From contig NZ_CP009244.1 of NCBI RefSeq assembly GCF_001941425.1, forward strand, positions 372,001-436,000: a stretch of DNA of 64,000 nucleotides, in the 5' to 3' direction. A model generated the notes under the pieces. That model was not told the origin of the DNA. It was given only the letters and a program-made list of their open reading frames with translations, and did not search any database. The DNA comes from Corynebacterium ammoniagenes DSM 20306 (GTDB taxonomy: Bacteria > Actinomycetota > Actinomycetes > Mycobacteriales > Mycobacteriaceae). Positions 36,870 through 47,246 of this stretch are shown here, piece by piece (position 1 is the first letter of the stretch; the number at the start of each line of letters is the position of its first letter). A program made the translations under genes and the position numbers.

Positions 36870-38222
36870 ATGAGCATGCTCGTTGTGGGAATGTCCCACC
36901 AGTCCGCCCCAGTGGCGCTGCTAGAACGACTCAGCATGGATGACACGGTTCGCAATGACACCTGTGAGGTTTTAATTCAAACGCCTTCGTTGTCGGAGGC
37001 AATGATTGTGTCGACGTGTAACCGGCTCGAGGTCTACACCGTCACGAATTCTTTCCACAGCGGTGTGCAAGACGTGGTGAAGGTTTTAGCCGCCAATTCG
37101 GGCGTGGATGAAGACGAGCTGCGTGGCTACTTATATGTCCGCTATGCCGATGCCGCAGCAGAGCACTTGCTCACGGTCACCGCGGGCCTTGACTCCATGG
37201 TGGTAGGCGAACAGCAAATCATTGGCCAGGTGCGCACCGCGTATCAGCTTGCAGCAGAACAGGGCGCAGTGGGCCCACGCATCCATGCGCTGGCACAATC
37301 TGCGCTGCACACGGGCAAGCGCGTGCACTCTGAAACCAAGATTGATGAAGCCGGCTCCTCCATGGTCTCTTTTGCCTTCGACCAGGCCATGATGGCCATG
37401 GGTGCGGTTGATCTGACAGGCAAGACCGCTTTGGTCTTAGGTGCTGGAGCGATGTCCTCGCTCGCTGCTACGCAGGCCGGACGTTTGGGCGTGGACAAGC
37501 TGATTATCGCCAACCGCACCTTCGACCGCGCTGAGCGCTTGGCTGGGCATGCGCAAGAAGCTGGGGTGTATGCAGAGGCCATCGACTTTGCTCAGCGTGC
37601 TGCAGTGCTTGTCGATGTCGACGTGGTCATCTCCGCCACCGGCGCCCAAGAATTCACGCTGAGCAAAAATGATATCCCCGAGGGTCATAATTTGATGGTC
37701 ATTGACCTGTCCTTGCCGCGGGATATCGATGATGCCGTGGCAGACCACAAGGGTGTGACCTTAATTAACATCGAGCGGCTGAGCCATTCTTTAGACGCCG
37801 CAGATACCGAGGTCGCAGGCGGCACGGATCCGCAGGTAGAAGCCCGCGCCATCGTGCGCGAAGAACTCGAAGCCTATAGCTCCGCTCAGCGTGTACGCGA
37901 GGTCGTGCCCGCAGTCGCAGCATTGCGCCGTCGCGCTGCCGACGTGGTCGAATGCGAATTGGGACGCTTGCAGCAAAAATCGCCGGAGCTTACCGATGAT
38001 CAAATTGGCGATGTCTCCCAAGCGCTGAAGCGAGTAGTGGACAAACTCTTGCATGAGCCCACCGTGCGCGCGAAGAAGCTGGCTGCAGATTCCGGTACTG
38101 TAAGCCATGAAACTGCACTGCAAGAGCTATTTGGCCTGCAGCTAGAAGGCTCCGGCGTAGCCGTCGATGTCAAAGAATTACCCGAAAATCTTGATGTTCC
38201 TGCATCAGGAAAGGATGTTTAA
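36870..38222 (+). CDS. hemA: Glutamyl-tRNA reductase
   Basis: HemA reduces glutamyl-tRNA to glutamate-1-semialdehyde, the committing step of 5-aminolevulinate synthesis. The 450-residue protein has the catalytic Cys50 in STCNRLEVY, the NADPH fold [10 protein letters not shown], and a C-terminal helical dimerisation region. ATG at 36870 is chosen because GGAGG ends 7 bases before it; two other ATGs six bases away either side are less well spaced. hemC follows after 2 bases, so they are one operon. Confidence 0.97.
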   Translation: MSMLVVGMSHQSAPVALLERLSMDDTVRNDTCEVLIQTPSLSEAMIVSTCNRLEVYTVTNSFHSGVQDVVKVLAANSGVDEDELRGYLYVRYADAAAEHLLTVTAGLDSMVVGEQQIIGQVRTAYQLAAEQGAVGPRIHALAQSALHTGKRVHSETKIDEAGSSMVSFAFDQAMMAMGAVDLTGKTALVLGAGAMSSLAATQAGRLGVDKLIIANRTFDRAERLAGHAQEAGVYAEAIDFAQRAAVLVDVDVVISATGAQEFTLSKNDIPEGHNLMVIDLSLPRDIDDAVADHKGVTLINIERLSHSLDAADTEVAGGTDPQVEARAIVREELEAYSSAQRVREVVPAVAALRRRAADVVECELGRLQQKSPELTDDQIGDVSQALKRVVDKLLHEPTVRAKKLAADSGTVSHETALQELFGLQLEGSGVAVDVKELPENLDVPASGKDV

Positions 38223-38224
38223 CC

Positions 38225-39127
38225 ATGTCTGAACTCAAAAAAATTGGCACCCGCGGCTCCAAGCTCGCTACCACCCAGGCCGGCCATGTGCGCGATTGGA
38301 TTACTGACAACGGCACCCCGAGCGAATTACATATCGTTACCACCGCGGGCGATGTGAATATGGCACCCGTCGAGCGCATCGGCGTCGGCGTATTTACCCA
38401 CGCTCTGCGCGAGGCACTGCATGAGCAAGAATGTGATATTGCAGTCCACTCTTTTAAGGACTTGCCGACCGCGCCCGATGAGCGCTTTCACCTGATTGTG
38501 CCCAAGCGCGAAGATAACCGCGAAGCATTGATTGCACGCGATGGACTCACTCTCGATGATCTGCCCGAAGGTGCGAAGGTCGGCACGTCTGCGCCACGTC
38601 GAATCTCTCAGCTGAAGGCAATGCGTCCCGATCTGGATATTCGCCCTCTCCGCGGCAATATTGAAACCCGCATGTCGTATGTCACCAACGGTGAACTCGA
38701 CGCTGTGATGTTGGCTTATGCCGGTTTGGTGCGTGCAGGTTATGCCGATCGCGCAACGCAGGTCTTTTCTCCCGACGTTCTCATGCCAGCTCCCGCGCAG
38801 GGCGCGCTGGCAGTAGAAGTAAACGCGCAAGACGCTGAACTGGTCAACGCGGTCAATGCCATCGCGGATGCCAAAGCTGGCCTGCAGGCCGCGGGCGAGC
38901 GCGCTATCCTGCGCCGCCTCGAAGCCGGGTGTACCGCACCGGTGGCTGCAACGTCTGTCATTGAAGACGACCTGATCACCGTCCACGGCGGGGTCTTCCA
39001 GCTTGATGGTTCCCGCCAGGCCGTAGCTTCTGAGACTGGTCCGTTGGAAAATTCTTATGAGCTTGGCATTAAAGTTGCCGAAGCGCTCATTGAACAGGGA
39101 GCGTTTGAAATTATCGAAGCCAGCTAG
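38225..39127 (+). CDS. hemC: Porphobilinogen deaminase
   Basis: HemC joins four porphobilinogen molecules to hydroxymethylbilane. The 300-residue protein has [13 protein letters not shown] at the N-terminus, HSFKDLPT with the active region, and the dipyrromethane cofactor cysteine Cys236 in [10 protein letters not shown]. It starts 2 bases after hemA. Confidence 0.97.
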   Translation: MSELKKIGTRGSKLATTQAGHVRDWITDNGTPSELHIVTTAGDVNMAPVERIGVGVFTHALREALHEQECDIAVHSFKDLPTAPDERFHLIVPKREDNREALIARDGLTLDDLPEGAKVGTSAPRRISQLKAMRPDLDIRPLRGNIETRMSYVTNGELDAVMLAYAGLVRAGYADRATQVFSPDVLMPAPAQGALAVEVNAQDAELVNAVNAIADAKAGLQAAGERAILRRLEAGCTAPVAATSVIEDDLITVHGGVFQLDGSRQAVASETGPLENSYELGIKVAEALIEQGAFEIIEAS

Positions 39128-39252
39128 GCACCCGCAAAACAGTGTGAGATGGCACCTGATATAGGCGCGGGTTTTGATTGCGGCCTATTCAACTTATATG
39201 GTGTAAATATCACAAGGTCTATTGCGGATGTTTTATCGGCTCCCTTTAAGGG

Positions 39253-39280
39253 CCCCCAGGGCATAAAACCCTGGGCTTTT
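39253..39280 (+). terminator. Terminator hairpin between hemC and cobA-hemD
   Basis: CCCAGGG pairs with CCCTGGG around a CATAAAA loop, followed by CTTTT. It lies in the 299-base gap after hemC; nothing else clear is seen in the gap. The gene after it probably has its own promoter. Confidence 0.75.
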
Positions 39281-39426
39281 GGCCGTAATGACCAGTTTAT
39301 ATTTTCCGTTTTCCACATTGGCTCAACGGTCTTTAGCGCGCAGCGCAGTCACCGGCACGTTGTAGATGGCGGCGCGCGGCGGCAAAGACCATCTTGATTG
39401 CCGTTGACACTAGAAAAGAACCCTTA

Positions 39427-41151
39427 ATGAGCAATGCCGTGCCCCAGCTTGGGAAAGTGATCTTCGTTGGCGCAGGCCCAGGAAATCCTGAGTTGCTGAC
39501 CGTACGTGCCCGTGAAGTGCTAGCCCATAACGCGATCGCGATCGCCGATACTGAGGTTTTAAACGGTGTGAGGGACATAGTCGGCACAGCTCTTCCTGTT
39601 CCTGAAGATAAACTCGCCGCGCACGAAGCCGAGTATGAGCAAATGGTCGCTGATGCCAAGGCTCAAGGCGCACGCCGCAAGCCACCTCGTCCGGCAGCAC
39701 CAACTGCTGCGGAATTGCGCGAAGCAACCCCCACGAATGGGGAATCCGGCGTGGAAGCCAATGTGGCCGCCATGCAGCAGGGACTCAAAGATGCCCAGGA
39801 TTTTGCGGTTACGCACTCACATCCGGAATCTTTAGACGTTATTCGTCTGGTTACGGGCAACCCGCTCAACCGTGAGTCCATCAAGGCAGAAATTACTGCC
39901 GTGGCGGCCGCCGGCCTAGAATTCCAGGTGGTGCCAGGGATGTCCTTGCCATCGACAGTTCCATCATTTGCCGGTCTGGCGCTGGGGTCCACGTACACGG
40001 AAGCTGATGTCACCGATGGGGAAGTGGACTGGGACTTGCTGGCGCAAGCCGCACAACCTTTGGTGCTGCAGGCTGCAGCAGAGCACCTGCCACTGATTTC
40101 CGAAGAGTTGCTCTCGCGCGGATTGCCCGCGGAGACTGAAGCTTTTGTCACCGTGCACGGTACAACCCGGTTGCAGCGGACGTATGAAACGAACCTGGGA
40201 ACCATCGGCAAGCTCAATGCGGAGCTCGTCGGGCATTTGGTGGTCACTTTGGGCCGTACCTTTGATGACCGCACCAAGTACTCCTGGTGGGAAAACCGTT
40301 CGCTCTATGGCTGGCGCGTGCTCGTGCCACGTCCGAAGGCGCAGGCCGCGCCGATGTCGGCACGCCTGGCATCCTACGGTGCAATCCCGCAGTCCGTACC
40401 CACGATTTCCGTGGAGCCACCGCGCAACCCCACGCAGATGGATCGCGCAATCAAGGGAATTGTCGAAGGCCGCTACAAGTGGATTGTCTTTACCTCCGTC
40501 AATGCCGTGACCGCGGTGTGGGATAAAATTGCCGACCTCGGCCTGGATGCTCGTGATTTTGCTGGCGTTAACCTCGCTGCAGTCGGCGAGAAAACCGCAG
40601 AGGCCATTCGCCAAAAGGGCATGACGCCAGAGGTTCTGCCTAAGCCCAACCGGCAAAACGCCGAAGGCCTGGTGGATGTCTTCCCGAACTTCGTCGAAGA
40701 TATTGATGCCGTCGGTCGCGTGCTGCTACCGCGCGCAGATATTGCAGGCGAAGCCCTCGTAACCGGCTTGGAAGCACTCGGCTGGGAAGTCGATGACGTG
40801 GTGGCTTACCGCACTGTGCGCGCTGCACCGCCGTCAGCAGAAGTACGCGACATGATTAAATCCGGTGGTTTTGATGCCGTGGCATTTACCTCCGGATCTA
40901 CCGTGCGCAACCTCGTTGGCATTGCTGGCAAGCCGCATCAGCGCACGATTATCGCCTGCATTGGCCCGTCGACGAAGGCCGCAGCCGAAGAGATGGGGTT
41001 GCGCGTTGACGTGGTTCCAGAAGTTGCTGACGTGCCATCGCTTGTCGATGCCCTCGCGGACCACGTAGCCGCCCTGCGCGCTGCCGGTAATCTACCTGCG
41101 CCGCGCAAGAAGCGTCGCGCACGCAAAAAGACGGTTAAAGTTGAGAAGTAA
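39427..41151 (+). CDS. hemD: Fused uroporphyrinogen-III C-methyltransferase-like and uroporphyrinogen-III synthase
   Basis: The 574-residue fusion has an N-terminal SUMT/CobA-like tetrapyrrole methylase domain (VIFVGAGPGNPELLTVRA, residues 11-28, to about 260) and a C-terminal HemD domain (about 290-555; GWRVLVPR, FTSVNAV, AFTSGSTVRNL) that closes hydroxymethylbilane to uroporphyrinogen III. The SUMT half is unusual: the GGDP motif reads VTGNPLNRES, and the late VVPG region has MSLPSTVP. Methylation may be impaired. ATG at 39427 is in place of upstream TTG. A Lys/Arg-rich tail follows. Confidence 0.92.
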   Translation: MSNAVPQLGKVIFVGAGPGNPELLTVRAREVLAHNAIAIADTEVLNGVRDIVGTALPVPEDKLAAHEAEYEQMVADAKAQGARRKPPRPAAPTAAELREATPTNGESGVEANVAAMQQGLKDAQDFAVTHSHPESLDVIRLVTGNPLNRESIKAEITAVAAAGLEFQVVPGMSLPSTVPSFAGLALGSTYTEADVTDGEVDWDLLAQAAQPLVLQAAAEHLPLISEELLSRGLPAETEAFVTVHGTTRLQRTYETNLGTIGKLNAELVGHLVVTLGRTFDDRTKYSWWENRSLYGWRVLVPRPKAQAAPMSARLASYGAIPQSVPTISVEPPRNPTQMDRAIKGIVEGRYKWIVFTSVNAVTAVWDKIADLGLDARDFAGVNLAAVGEKTAEAIRQKGMTPEVLPKPNRQNAEGLVDVFPNFVEDIDAVGRVLLPRADIAGEALVTGLEALGWEVDDVVAYRTVRAAPPSAEVRDMIKSGGFDAVAFTSGSTVRNLVGIAGKPHQRTIIACIGPSTKAAAEEMGLRVDVVPEVADVPSLVDALADHVAALRAAGNLPAPRKKRRARKKTVKVEK

Positions 41152-41238
41152 AAGCACAGAGTAGCTGATGTTTATCCAGCATCAGGTTCCTGTCTTTTAA
41201 ACCATATTGAAGTCTTTGTTGAAGGAGCCTGATTAAAG

Positions 41239-42231
41239 GTGAGCTATTTCCCTCATCGTCGTCCACGTCGTCTGCGCCAAAACCCGGCCATGCGCCAGCT
41301 GGTTGCCGAAACCCAGCTGTCGCCGCGGGATCTAATCTTGCCGATGTTTTTCGCCGATGGGATTGAGCAACCGAAAGAGATTTCCTCGATGCCTGGGGTA
41401 TACCAGCACACCGAGGAATCCTTGGTTCAGGCCGTCCGCGAAGCCTATGAGGCCGGCGTGCGCTGCGTGGACCTGTTTGGCGTCCCGCGCGAGGAAGACA
41501 AAGATGCCCAAGGCTCCCCAGCCTGGGATCCGGAAGGTGTACTCAACCGCGCGCTGCGCTTGTTGCGCAAAGAATTTGGCAATGACATCTTGCTGATGGC
41601 CGATACCTGCCTGGATGAGTTTACCGACCACGGTCACTGCGGCGTGCTTGATGAACAAGGCCGCGTGGACAACGACGCGACCTTGGAACTCTATGTCGCT
41701 ATGGCCATTGCCCAGGCGCGCGCCGGTGCTCATATTGTGAGCCCCTCTGGAATGATGGACGGGCAAATCGGCGTGATCCGCGAGGGCCTGGATGCCGCTG
41801 GCTTTGAAGATGTTGCCATCATGGCTTATTCCGCAAAGTACGCCTCGGCCTTTTTCGGGCCGTTCCGTGAGGCGGTTGGTTCCTCGCTCGAAGGCGATCG
41901 CCGCACCTACCAGCAAGATCCGGCAAACTACCGCGAATCCATGCTGGAAGTAGACATGGATATCGAAGAAGGCGCGGACTTTGTCATGGTCAAGCCCGCT
42001 CTTCCTTATCTGGATGTACTCGCCGGTGTGGCTGAGCGTTCGCCCGTTCCTGTTGCTGCCTACCAAGTCTCTGGTGAGTACGCCATGATTAAGGCGGCGG
42101 GAGCAAATGGTTGGATAGATGAAAAAGCCGTTATGATGGAGTCTTTAATCTCAATCAAGCGTGCTGGCGCTGATCAGATTTTCACCTATTTCGCTACCGA
42201 AGCAGCTCGCATGCTGGCGAAGGATGCTTAA
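41239..42231 (+). CDS. hemB: 5-aminolevulinate dehydratase
   Basis: HemB (porphobilinogen synthase) joins two 5-aminolevulinates. The 330-residue protein has active-site lysines Lys200 in [14 protein letters not shown] and Lys252 in [24 protein letters not shown] carries the zinc-binding cysteine region. The GTG start has GAAGGAG 12 bases upstream. A membrane gene follows 49 bases on. Confidence 0.97.
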   Translation: MSYFPHRRPRRLRQNPAMRQLVAETQLSPRDLILPMFFADGIEQPKEISSMPGVYQHTEESLVQAVREAYEAGVRCVDLFGVPREEDKDAQGSPAWDPEGVLNRALRLLRKEFGNDILLMADTCLDEFTDHGHCGVLDEQGRVDNDATLELYVAMAIAQARAGAHIVSPSGMMDGQIGVIREGLDAAGFEDVAIMAYSAKYASAFFGPFREAVGSSLEGDRRTYQQDPANYRESMLEVDMDIEEGADFVMVKPALPYLDVLAGVAERSPVPVAAYQVSGEYAMIKAAGANGWIDEKAVMMESLISIKRAGADQIFTYFATEAARMLAKDA

Positions 42232-42280
42232 GCGCTAGCTTCTTCCCAGTTCGAAGCCGTCTCAAGGAGGCCTCCCCACA

Positions 42281-43174
42281 GTGATTTCCGTGCCATCGAC
42301 TGCTAAGCAGCACAACACCCCCGCCCCTCACGGAGCAAGCCCAGTAGAGCAGCCGCAGGATAAAGACGCCAAGCGCAACTTGCCGGAACATCACGAGGCA
42401 GCACCGAAGCCTCCTGCTAACGACGAGAAATCGGGCAATTCCGAACAACAACCGGAATCCGTACGTTTACTCATTGCGGTGATGGCCGGCGCCATCGCCC
42501 TGGAATTTATCCACCAAGTCTTTTCTTTTATTCTGGCCATCATTAACTTCGATGTCCTCAAGGCCACCGCGAAGCGCACCGTGGGTGAAGATTCGGCGAT
42601 GTCAGAGACGCTGATCAATATCGGCGCGTGGGGTTCTTTGGCACTGACCACATTGATCTCCCTATCCATCATCGCCGTGCTGGCGATCATGGTGTGGCTG
42701 CTCAATAAAAAGTCTAAGCACGCTGGTACTGCCCGCCGCATGCTCTTTATCTTCTCCCTGTACTTCACCTTCCGTCTCTTCCTGGTATTTATGACCAGGC
42801 CCGCTACGGGAACAGACTCTCCAGACTGGTTGTACGTCATTGACGGCTCGCTCCAGATTCTGGTCGGCGTAGCTGCAGTCTTGGTGCTGGTCTTTTCCTC
42901 GCGTGAGGAAACCTTGGAATATACCGGCGAGATGGAAAAGCTGCGTCAATTAGAACAAGAGCAAAAGAAGCTGCAGGAACAGCGCGCTCGCGAGGCCAAA
43001 GAGAAACTGGACAAGGGCGGCAAAGGCGGAAAGAACGACAAAAACCGCAAGAATGTCCAGGATGAAGAAGACTACGGCACCTTCAAGGGCATGGTCGGGC
43101 GCTGGTTTAAGTCGGGTAAGAAAAACGATAACGAAAAGAATAAGAAAAACGACAAGAACCAGGACTCGAAGTAA
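42281..43174 (+). CDS. Membrane protein with charged Lys/Asn-rich tail, between hemB and hemE
   Basis: The 297-residue protein has a hydrophilic Pro/Gln/Glu N-terminus (about 60 residues), four hydrophobic helices (about 62-90, 107-143, 152-170, 187-205) and a charged C-terminal coiled segment rich in Gln, Lys and Asn ending in repeats of KNDKN. GTG start with AAGGAGG 10 bases before. A corynebacterial gene of similar kind is present at this place in related genomes as far as I recall. Function unknown; its position between hemB and hemE suggests no more than co-expression. Confidence 0.8.
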   Translation: MISVPSTAKQHNTPAPHGASPVEQPQDKDAKRNLPEHHEAAPKPPANDEKSGNSEQQPESVRLLIAVMAGAIALEFIHQVFSFILAIINFDVLKATAKRTVGEDSAMSETLINIGAWGSLALTTLISLSIIAVLAIMVWLLNKKSKHAGTARRMLFIFSLYFTFRLFLVFMTRPATGTDSPDWLYVIDGSLQILVGVAAVLVLVFSSREETLEYTGEMEKLRQLEQEQKKLQEQRAREAKEKLDKGGKGGKNDKNRKNVQDEEDYGTFKGMVGRWFKSGKKNDNEKNKKNDKNQDSK

Positions 43175-43245
43175 GGTCGAAGCTAGCCAGCGCTGGTGAC
43201 AGCACTAGAGTTACAGCAGAAATACACAACATAAGGATTTGCGCG

Positions 43246-43731
43246 ATGGACGATTTCGATCGACGGCAAGGACCGGTTGATTACAACCGCGGGTACACCC
43301 CTCCGCGCATTCCGCATGAGGTTTCACCGGCGTCGCTGCGCTGGGCTTATTGGATTCTGGTTGTTGCCGCCGTGGTCATGCTGTGCGCGGGACTGTTTGG
43401 TATTTTCGGCACCGGTGCAGAGCCGGTAGTAGAAGAACCTGGACCGGTGAAATTTAACCGCTATTTGATCGCCGGGATCAATATCGTTGGCGCCATTATT
43501 ATTTCCGTGACCTCGCCGCAATTGGCGCAAGGTTCCAAACTCGCCCGCCGCATCATCACGGTCACGGCAGCAGTGGTGCTTTTTGTCATCGTCGCTGGCT
43601 TCCTCATTGGAGTCTCCGGGTTCTTCCTAGTTGTCATCCCCGTGCTGGTAGCCGCCGGATTACTGTTGATGTTCCGGCCGGCATCGAATGACTTCATCGC
43701 GAAGAAAGCTGGCGACCCGAACTGGGATTGA
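43246..43731 (+). CDS. Small membrane protein upstream of hemE
   Basis: The 161-residue protein starts MDDFDRRQGPVDYNRGYTPPR and has four hydrophobic segments (about 34-55, 68-88, 99-122, 124-145). The ATG has AAGGA about 10 bases upstream. It lies between the KN-tailed membrane protein and hemE, about 50 bases before hemE. I do not recognise a family. It could be an envelope protein with no direct role in heme synthesis. Confidence 0.78.
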   Translation: MDDFDRRQGPVDYNRGYTPPRIPHEVSPASLRWAYWILVVAAVVMLCAGLFGIFGTGAEPVVEEPGPVKFNRYLIAGINIVGAIIISVTSPQLAQGSKLARRIITVTAAVVLFVIVAGFLIGVSGFFLVVIPVLVAAGLLLMFRPASNDFIAKKAGDPNWD

Positions 43732-43781
43732 TCCCCACGACATACTGCAGGACTCATACTTTCGGACGATAGTGGGGCATA

Positions 43782-44849
43782 ATGGCAGTTATGTCGAAAC
43801 GTCATCTCACCAATGCTCCCTTGCTTGATGCTGCTGCTGGCAAAACCCCATCGCGCCCAGCAGTGTGGTTTATGCGCCAGGCAGGTCGTTCACTACCGGA
43901 ATACCGCACCGCACGCGAGGGCATCACGATGTTGGATTCGTGCTTCATGCCAGAGCTGCTAGCCGAAATTACGCTCCAACCAGTACGCCGTCACGATGTT
44001 GACGCCGCGATTTTATTCTCCGATATCGTTGTTCCGCTGCGCGCTGCTGGAATCGGCGTTGATATTGTCGCCGGACGCGGCCCCGTAATGGACAAGCCGG
44101 TTCGTACCCGCAGCGATATTGATAATCTTCCTATCCTCGATGAGCACGTGGATGAGGTCGCTGATGGTATCAGGATCATCTTGGATGAACTCACCGATAC
44201 CCAAGCGCTCATCGGCTTTGTTGGCGCGCCCTTTACCCTGGCGTCGTACCTTGTTGAAGGTGGTCCTTCGAAAAACCACGAAAAGACCAAAGCGCTCATG
44301 CATTCTGAGCCAGAGACCTGGCACGCACTGATGAAGCGTTTGGTTCCCACCATTATTAACTTCCTGGATGTTCAAATTGATGCTGGCATTGATGCCATGC
44401 AGCTCTTTGACTCCTGGGCGGGCTACCTCAACCGTGAGGACTACCGTAAATACGTACTGCCATATTCCACGCAGATCCTTGACCATGTACAAGGCGTAGT
44501 ACCTCGTATTCACTTTGGCGTGGGCACCGGAGAGCTATTGCCAGCGATGGCCGAAGCGGGTTCGGAAGTCATGGGCGTGGATTACCGGGTGCGCATGGAT
44601 GAAGCTGCCGAACGCATCCACGCCGCGCACGGTGCGCATGCATTACAGGGTAACTTGGATCCCGCAATGTTATTTGCTGGCGACGATGCCGTGCGCCAGG
44701 CAGTACGCTCAATCCGCGACCAGGTGGCAACCGCCCAACAAGCAGGTCATGCAACCGGGCATATCTGGAACTTGGGACATGGCGTCCTGCCAACCACGGA
44801 AGCAGAAGCAATTACGCGTGCTGTCGCGATCATTCACGAGGAGGGCTAA
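43782..44849 (+). CDS. hemE: Uroporphyrinogen decarboxylase
   Basis: HemE converts uroporphyrinogen III to coproporphyrinogen III. The 355-residue protein has the signature RPAVWFMRQAGRSLPEY, the SDIVVPL segment, and GFVGAPFTLASYLVEGG. ATG at 43782 has GGGG 4 bases before; a second ATG at 43791 is possible. The stop is directly followed by the hemY ATG. Confidence 0.97.
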   Translation: MAVMSKRHLTNAPLLDAAAGKTPSRPAVWFMRQAGRSLPEYRTAREGITMLDSCFMPELLAEITLQPVRRHDVDAAILFSDIVVPLRAAGIGVDIVAGRGPVMDKPVRTRSDIDNLPILDEHVDEVADGIRIILDELTDTQALIGFVGAPFTLASYLVEGGPSKNHEKTKALMHSEPETWHALMKRLVPTIINFLDVQIDAGIDAMQLFDSWAGYLNREDYRKYVLPYSTQILDHVQGVVPRIHFGVGTGELLPAMAEAGSEVMGVDYRVRMDEAAERIHAAHGAHALQGNLDPAMLFAGDDAVRQAVRSIRDQVATAQQAGHATGHIWNLGHGVLPTTEAEAITRAVAIIHEEG

Positions 44850-46271
44850 ATGAGAATTGCCATTGTTGGCGCAGGTCTAGCGGGGTTAACCACCGCGTAT
44901 GAGCTTCGACAGGCACAATCTGGACACGATGTGCACGTTGACGTATTCGAAGCCTCAGATCGAATTGGCGGCAAGCTTTTTACCGTGCCGTTTAATGATG
45001 GGCCCGTCGACCTTGGCGCGGAAGCTTTCTTGGCACGCCGCGAGGATGCGCTGGAGTTTTTCGCCGACCTTGGCCTAGAGCAATCCTTGGTGGAGCCTTC
45101 CGGAAAATCCTCGCTGGTTTATTCCGCTGACACCTTGGATAACCTGCCCCGCGGCGGAGTCATGGGCATTCCCTCGTCTTCAGCCCCGATTACACACTTG
45201 ATCAGTGCGGACACCGCAGCGCGTATCGATGCGGAAAAAGACGCGGAGGCCATTGACTGGACACCGGGAGAAGACCGGAGCATCGGCAAGCTAGTGCGCG
45301 AGCGCTACGGCGATGAAGTAGTCGACCGCGTGGTCTCGTCGTTACTCGGTGGGGTGTATTCCTGCCTGGCTGATGATTTAGGCATTCGCGCGACTGTCCC
45401 GCAGTTGGCAGAAGCACTTGACGGCTTGGCTGAAGCAGGGGAGAAGGTCACCTTGTCCGGTGCCGTATCCAAGATTGAGCAGTCCCGTCCAGCGCCGACT
45501 GATGGACCAAGTAAGCCCGTATTCAATGCCTTTTCCGGCGGCTATGCCGAGTTGTATGAAACCCTCGCGGAAAAATCTGAAGCAGATATTCACCTGGATA
45601 CCTTCGTTTCAGGCATCAGCTTTGATACCAAGACACAGCAATACACGATCACTGGGCAGGGAATCCCGGGGGATACCGAGCCATATGACCGCGTGGTTGT
45701 AGCGACCCCGGCGCCGACGACTGCGCGCTTGCTCGCCAAGGTGGCTCCAGAAGCTGCCGAAGCACTCCGGCCGGTCAAGCTGGCAAGTTCTGCGGTGGTG
45801 GGGCTGAAATTTGATTCGGATGAAGGTTTGCCTGATGCCTCCGGCGTGCTGATTGCTGCGGATCAGCCGGGCGTGCACGCCAAGGCGTTTACGTTTAGTT
45901 CGAAGAAATGGCCACATATCAAAGACCGCATTGGCCAGGGTGCGCTCATCCGCGTGAGCTTTGGTCGCTTCGGTGATGACTCTTTGGCGCGCGAAGAAGA
46001 AGATACCTTGGTCGACTATGCCTTAGATGATCTGCTGACCATCACCGGCTTTGATGCCCGCGCAGCTGGGGTGAGTGAAATCTATACTCAGCGCTGGTTC
46101 GGCGGGCTGCCGCGTTTTGATGAACATCATCTGGCAACGGTTGCCACAGTGCGGGAGAAGATTACCGCGCAGCCAGGACTCGAAGTCACCGGCGCTTGGG
46201 CCGGCGGGGTAGGAGTACCCGCGGTCATCGCCGATGCGCGTGCGGCAGCTAACCGTATCCTCAGTAGCTAG
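44850..46271 (+). CDS. hemY: Protoporphyrinogen/coproporphyrinogen oxidase, HemY type
   Basis: The 473-residue FAD oxidase begins with the dinucleotide-binding fold MRIAIVGAGLAGLTTAYEL, followed by FEASDRIGGKL. In Gram-positive bacteria this enzyme (also HemG or CgoX) oxidises coproporphyrinogen III to coproporphyrin III in the coproporphyrin-dependent pathway. It starts with no gap after hemE. The C-terminus WAGGVGVPAVIADARAAAN completes the FAD-binding domain. Confidence 0.95.
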   Translation: MRIAIVGAGLAGLTTAYELRQAQSGHDVHVDVFEASDRIGGKLFTVPFNDGPVDLGAEAFLARREDALEFFADLGLEQSLVEPSGKSSLVYSADTLDNLPRGGVMGIPSSSAPITHLISADTAARIDAEKDAEAIDWTPGEDRSIGKLVRERYGDEVVDRVVSSLLGGVYSCLADDLGIRATVPQLAEALDGLAEAGEKVTLSGAVSKIEQSRPAPTDGPSKPVFNAFSGGYAELYETLAEKSEADIHLDTFVSGISFDTKTQQYTITGQGIPGDTEPYDRVVVATPAPTTARLLAKVAPEAAEALRPVKLASSAVVGLKFDSDEGLPDASGVLIAADQPGVHAKAFTFSSKKWPHIKDRIGQGALIRVSFGRFGDDSLAREEEDTLVDYALDDLLTITGFDARAAGVSEIYTQRWFGGLPRFDEHHLATVATVREKITAQPGLEVTGAWAGGVGVPAVIADARAAANRILSS

Positions 46272-46303
46272 ATATTAAGGCGACCTGACCGGCGATAATA
46301 CGA

Positions 46304-46343
46304 AAGCCCAAGCTGTTTCCACATGTGGAAGCAGCTTGGGCTT
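46304..46343. terminator. Bidirectional terminator between hemY and the oxidoreductase gene
   Basis: AAGCCCAAGCTG pairs with CAGCTTGGGCTT; an inner TTCCAC/GTGGAA pair extends the stem. It sits between the convergent genes and is strong. Confidence 0.88.
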
Positions 46344-46369
46344 GTGCGTTAGCTGGTTAAAACCTCGCG

Positions 46370-47206
46370 CTAGTCTTTGCAGTAGACGAAGATGGAGGAG
46401 AAGTCCTCATCGCCGTGGCCGAGTTCTTGCTGGCGTTCAAAGTTTTGCATCGCTGCTTCCACGGCAGGCAGCGGCACTTTCGCGGTATCTACCATCAACT
46501 TGGAATCCTTACACAAAGCATCCACAGTGAAATCACCCGGGCTGGTCGCGCGTTCGCCCACGATAAATGGTGCTTTCATATTCTTCATGAATGCCAAGCC
46601 GGTGATATCCAGCATCTGCAAAATCTCATCTTGCGCCAGGCCTTCCGCCTCACCCAGGTTGAGTGCTTCCAGAACACCTTGCGCGGTGACTGAGAGCGCC
46701 AAGTTGGCCAGCAGCTTGCCGGTGGCGGCTTTGGCCGCAGAATCTACACCGATGAGCTTTTCCTCACCGGCCCACGGACGGGCAATATCTAGTGCTACTT
46801 CCCGGCGGGATGCATCTGGGGTTCCGACATAAACGCCTAGTTCGCCGTTGCGCGCTGGGATCAAGGAACCGACCACGGGTGCGTGCACATAGGAGTCAAC
46901 AGCCTCGGCGAATTCGCGGGCTGCCTCCGGCGAGACAGTCGTGGTATCAATCCAGGTAATACCCTTAGGAATCAGGTTCTGGGAGATAACCACCTCGCGG
47001 ATGTCATCAGGACCAAAGAGGGACGTGATGATCACTTCTGCGTCCTTGACGGCGTCCGCCGGGGAGTCGGCCAGGGTGGCGCCTTCGTCAACTAGAGGCT
47101 GCGCGCGCTTAGCCGTGCGGTTCCACACTGTGACGTCGTGGGATTTCATCACGTGACGCGCCAGTTCGGAGCCCATGCGACCAGTACCTAAAAATGCAAT
47201 CTTCAT
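46370..47206 (-). CDS. NAD(P)-dependent beta-hydroxyacid dehydrogenase family protein
   Basis: The 278-residue protein belongs to the 3-hydroxyisobutyrate/6-phosphogluconate dehydrogenase-type family. Its N-terminal Rossmann motif is IAFLGTGRMGSELARHV (residues 3-19). The C-terminal helical domain has GKLLANLALSVTAQGVLEALNLGEAEG with the conserved Lys and Asn. ATG at 47206 is used because it begins the Rossmann fold directly; a longer frame exists but runs across the divergent gdx promoter. It is divergent from gdx with 40 bases between. Substrate not known. Confidence 0.88.
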   Translation of the reverse strand: MKIAFLGTGRMGSELARHVMKSHDVTVWNRTAKRAQPLVDEGATLADSPADAVKDAEVIITSLFGPDDIREVVISQNLIPKGITWIDTTTVSPEAAREFAEAVDSYVHAPVVGSLIPARNGELGVYVGTPDASRREVALDIARPWAGEEKLIGVDSAAKAATGKLLANLALSVTAQGVLEALNLGEAEGLAQDEILQMLDITGLAFMKNMKAPFIVGERATSPGDFTVDALCKDSKLMVDTAKVPLPAVEAAMQNFERQQELGHGDEDFSSIFVYCKD

Positions 47207-47246
47207 AGTTGCCCATTGTGCCAAAGATTTGCCAAAGTAGGAGGTT

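Noticed and set aside
47207..47246. Guanidine riboswitch upstream of the Gdx/SugE gene
   Set aside because: Only 40 bases separate the gene from its divergent neighbour, too short for the known aptamers; no fitting fold is seen.
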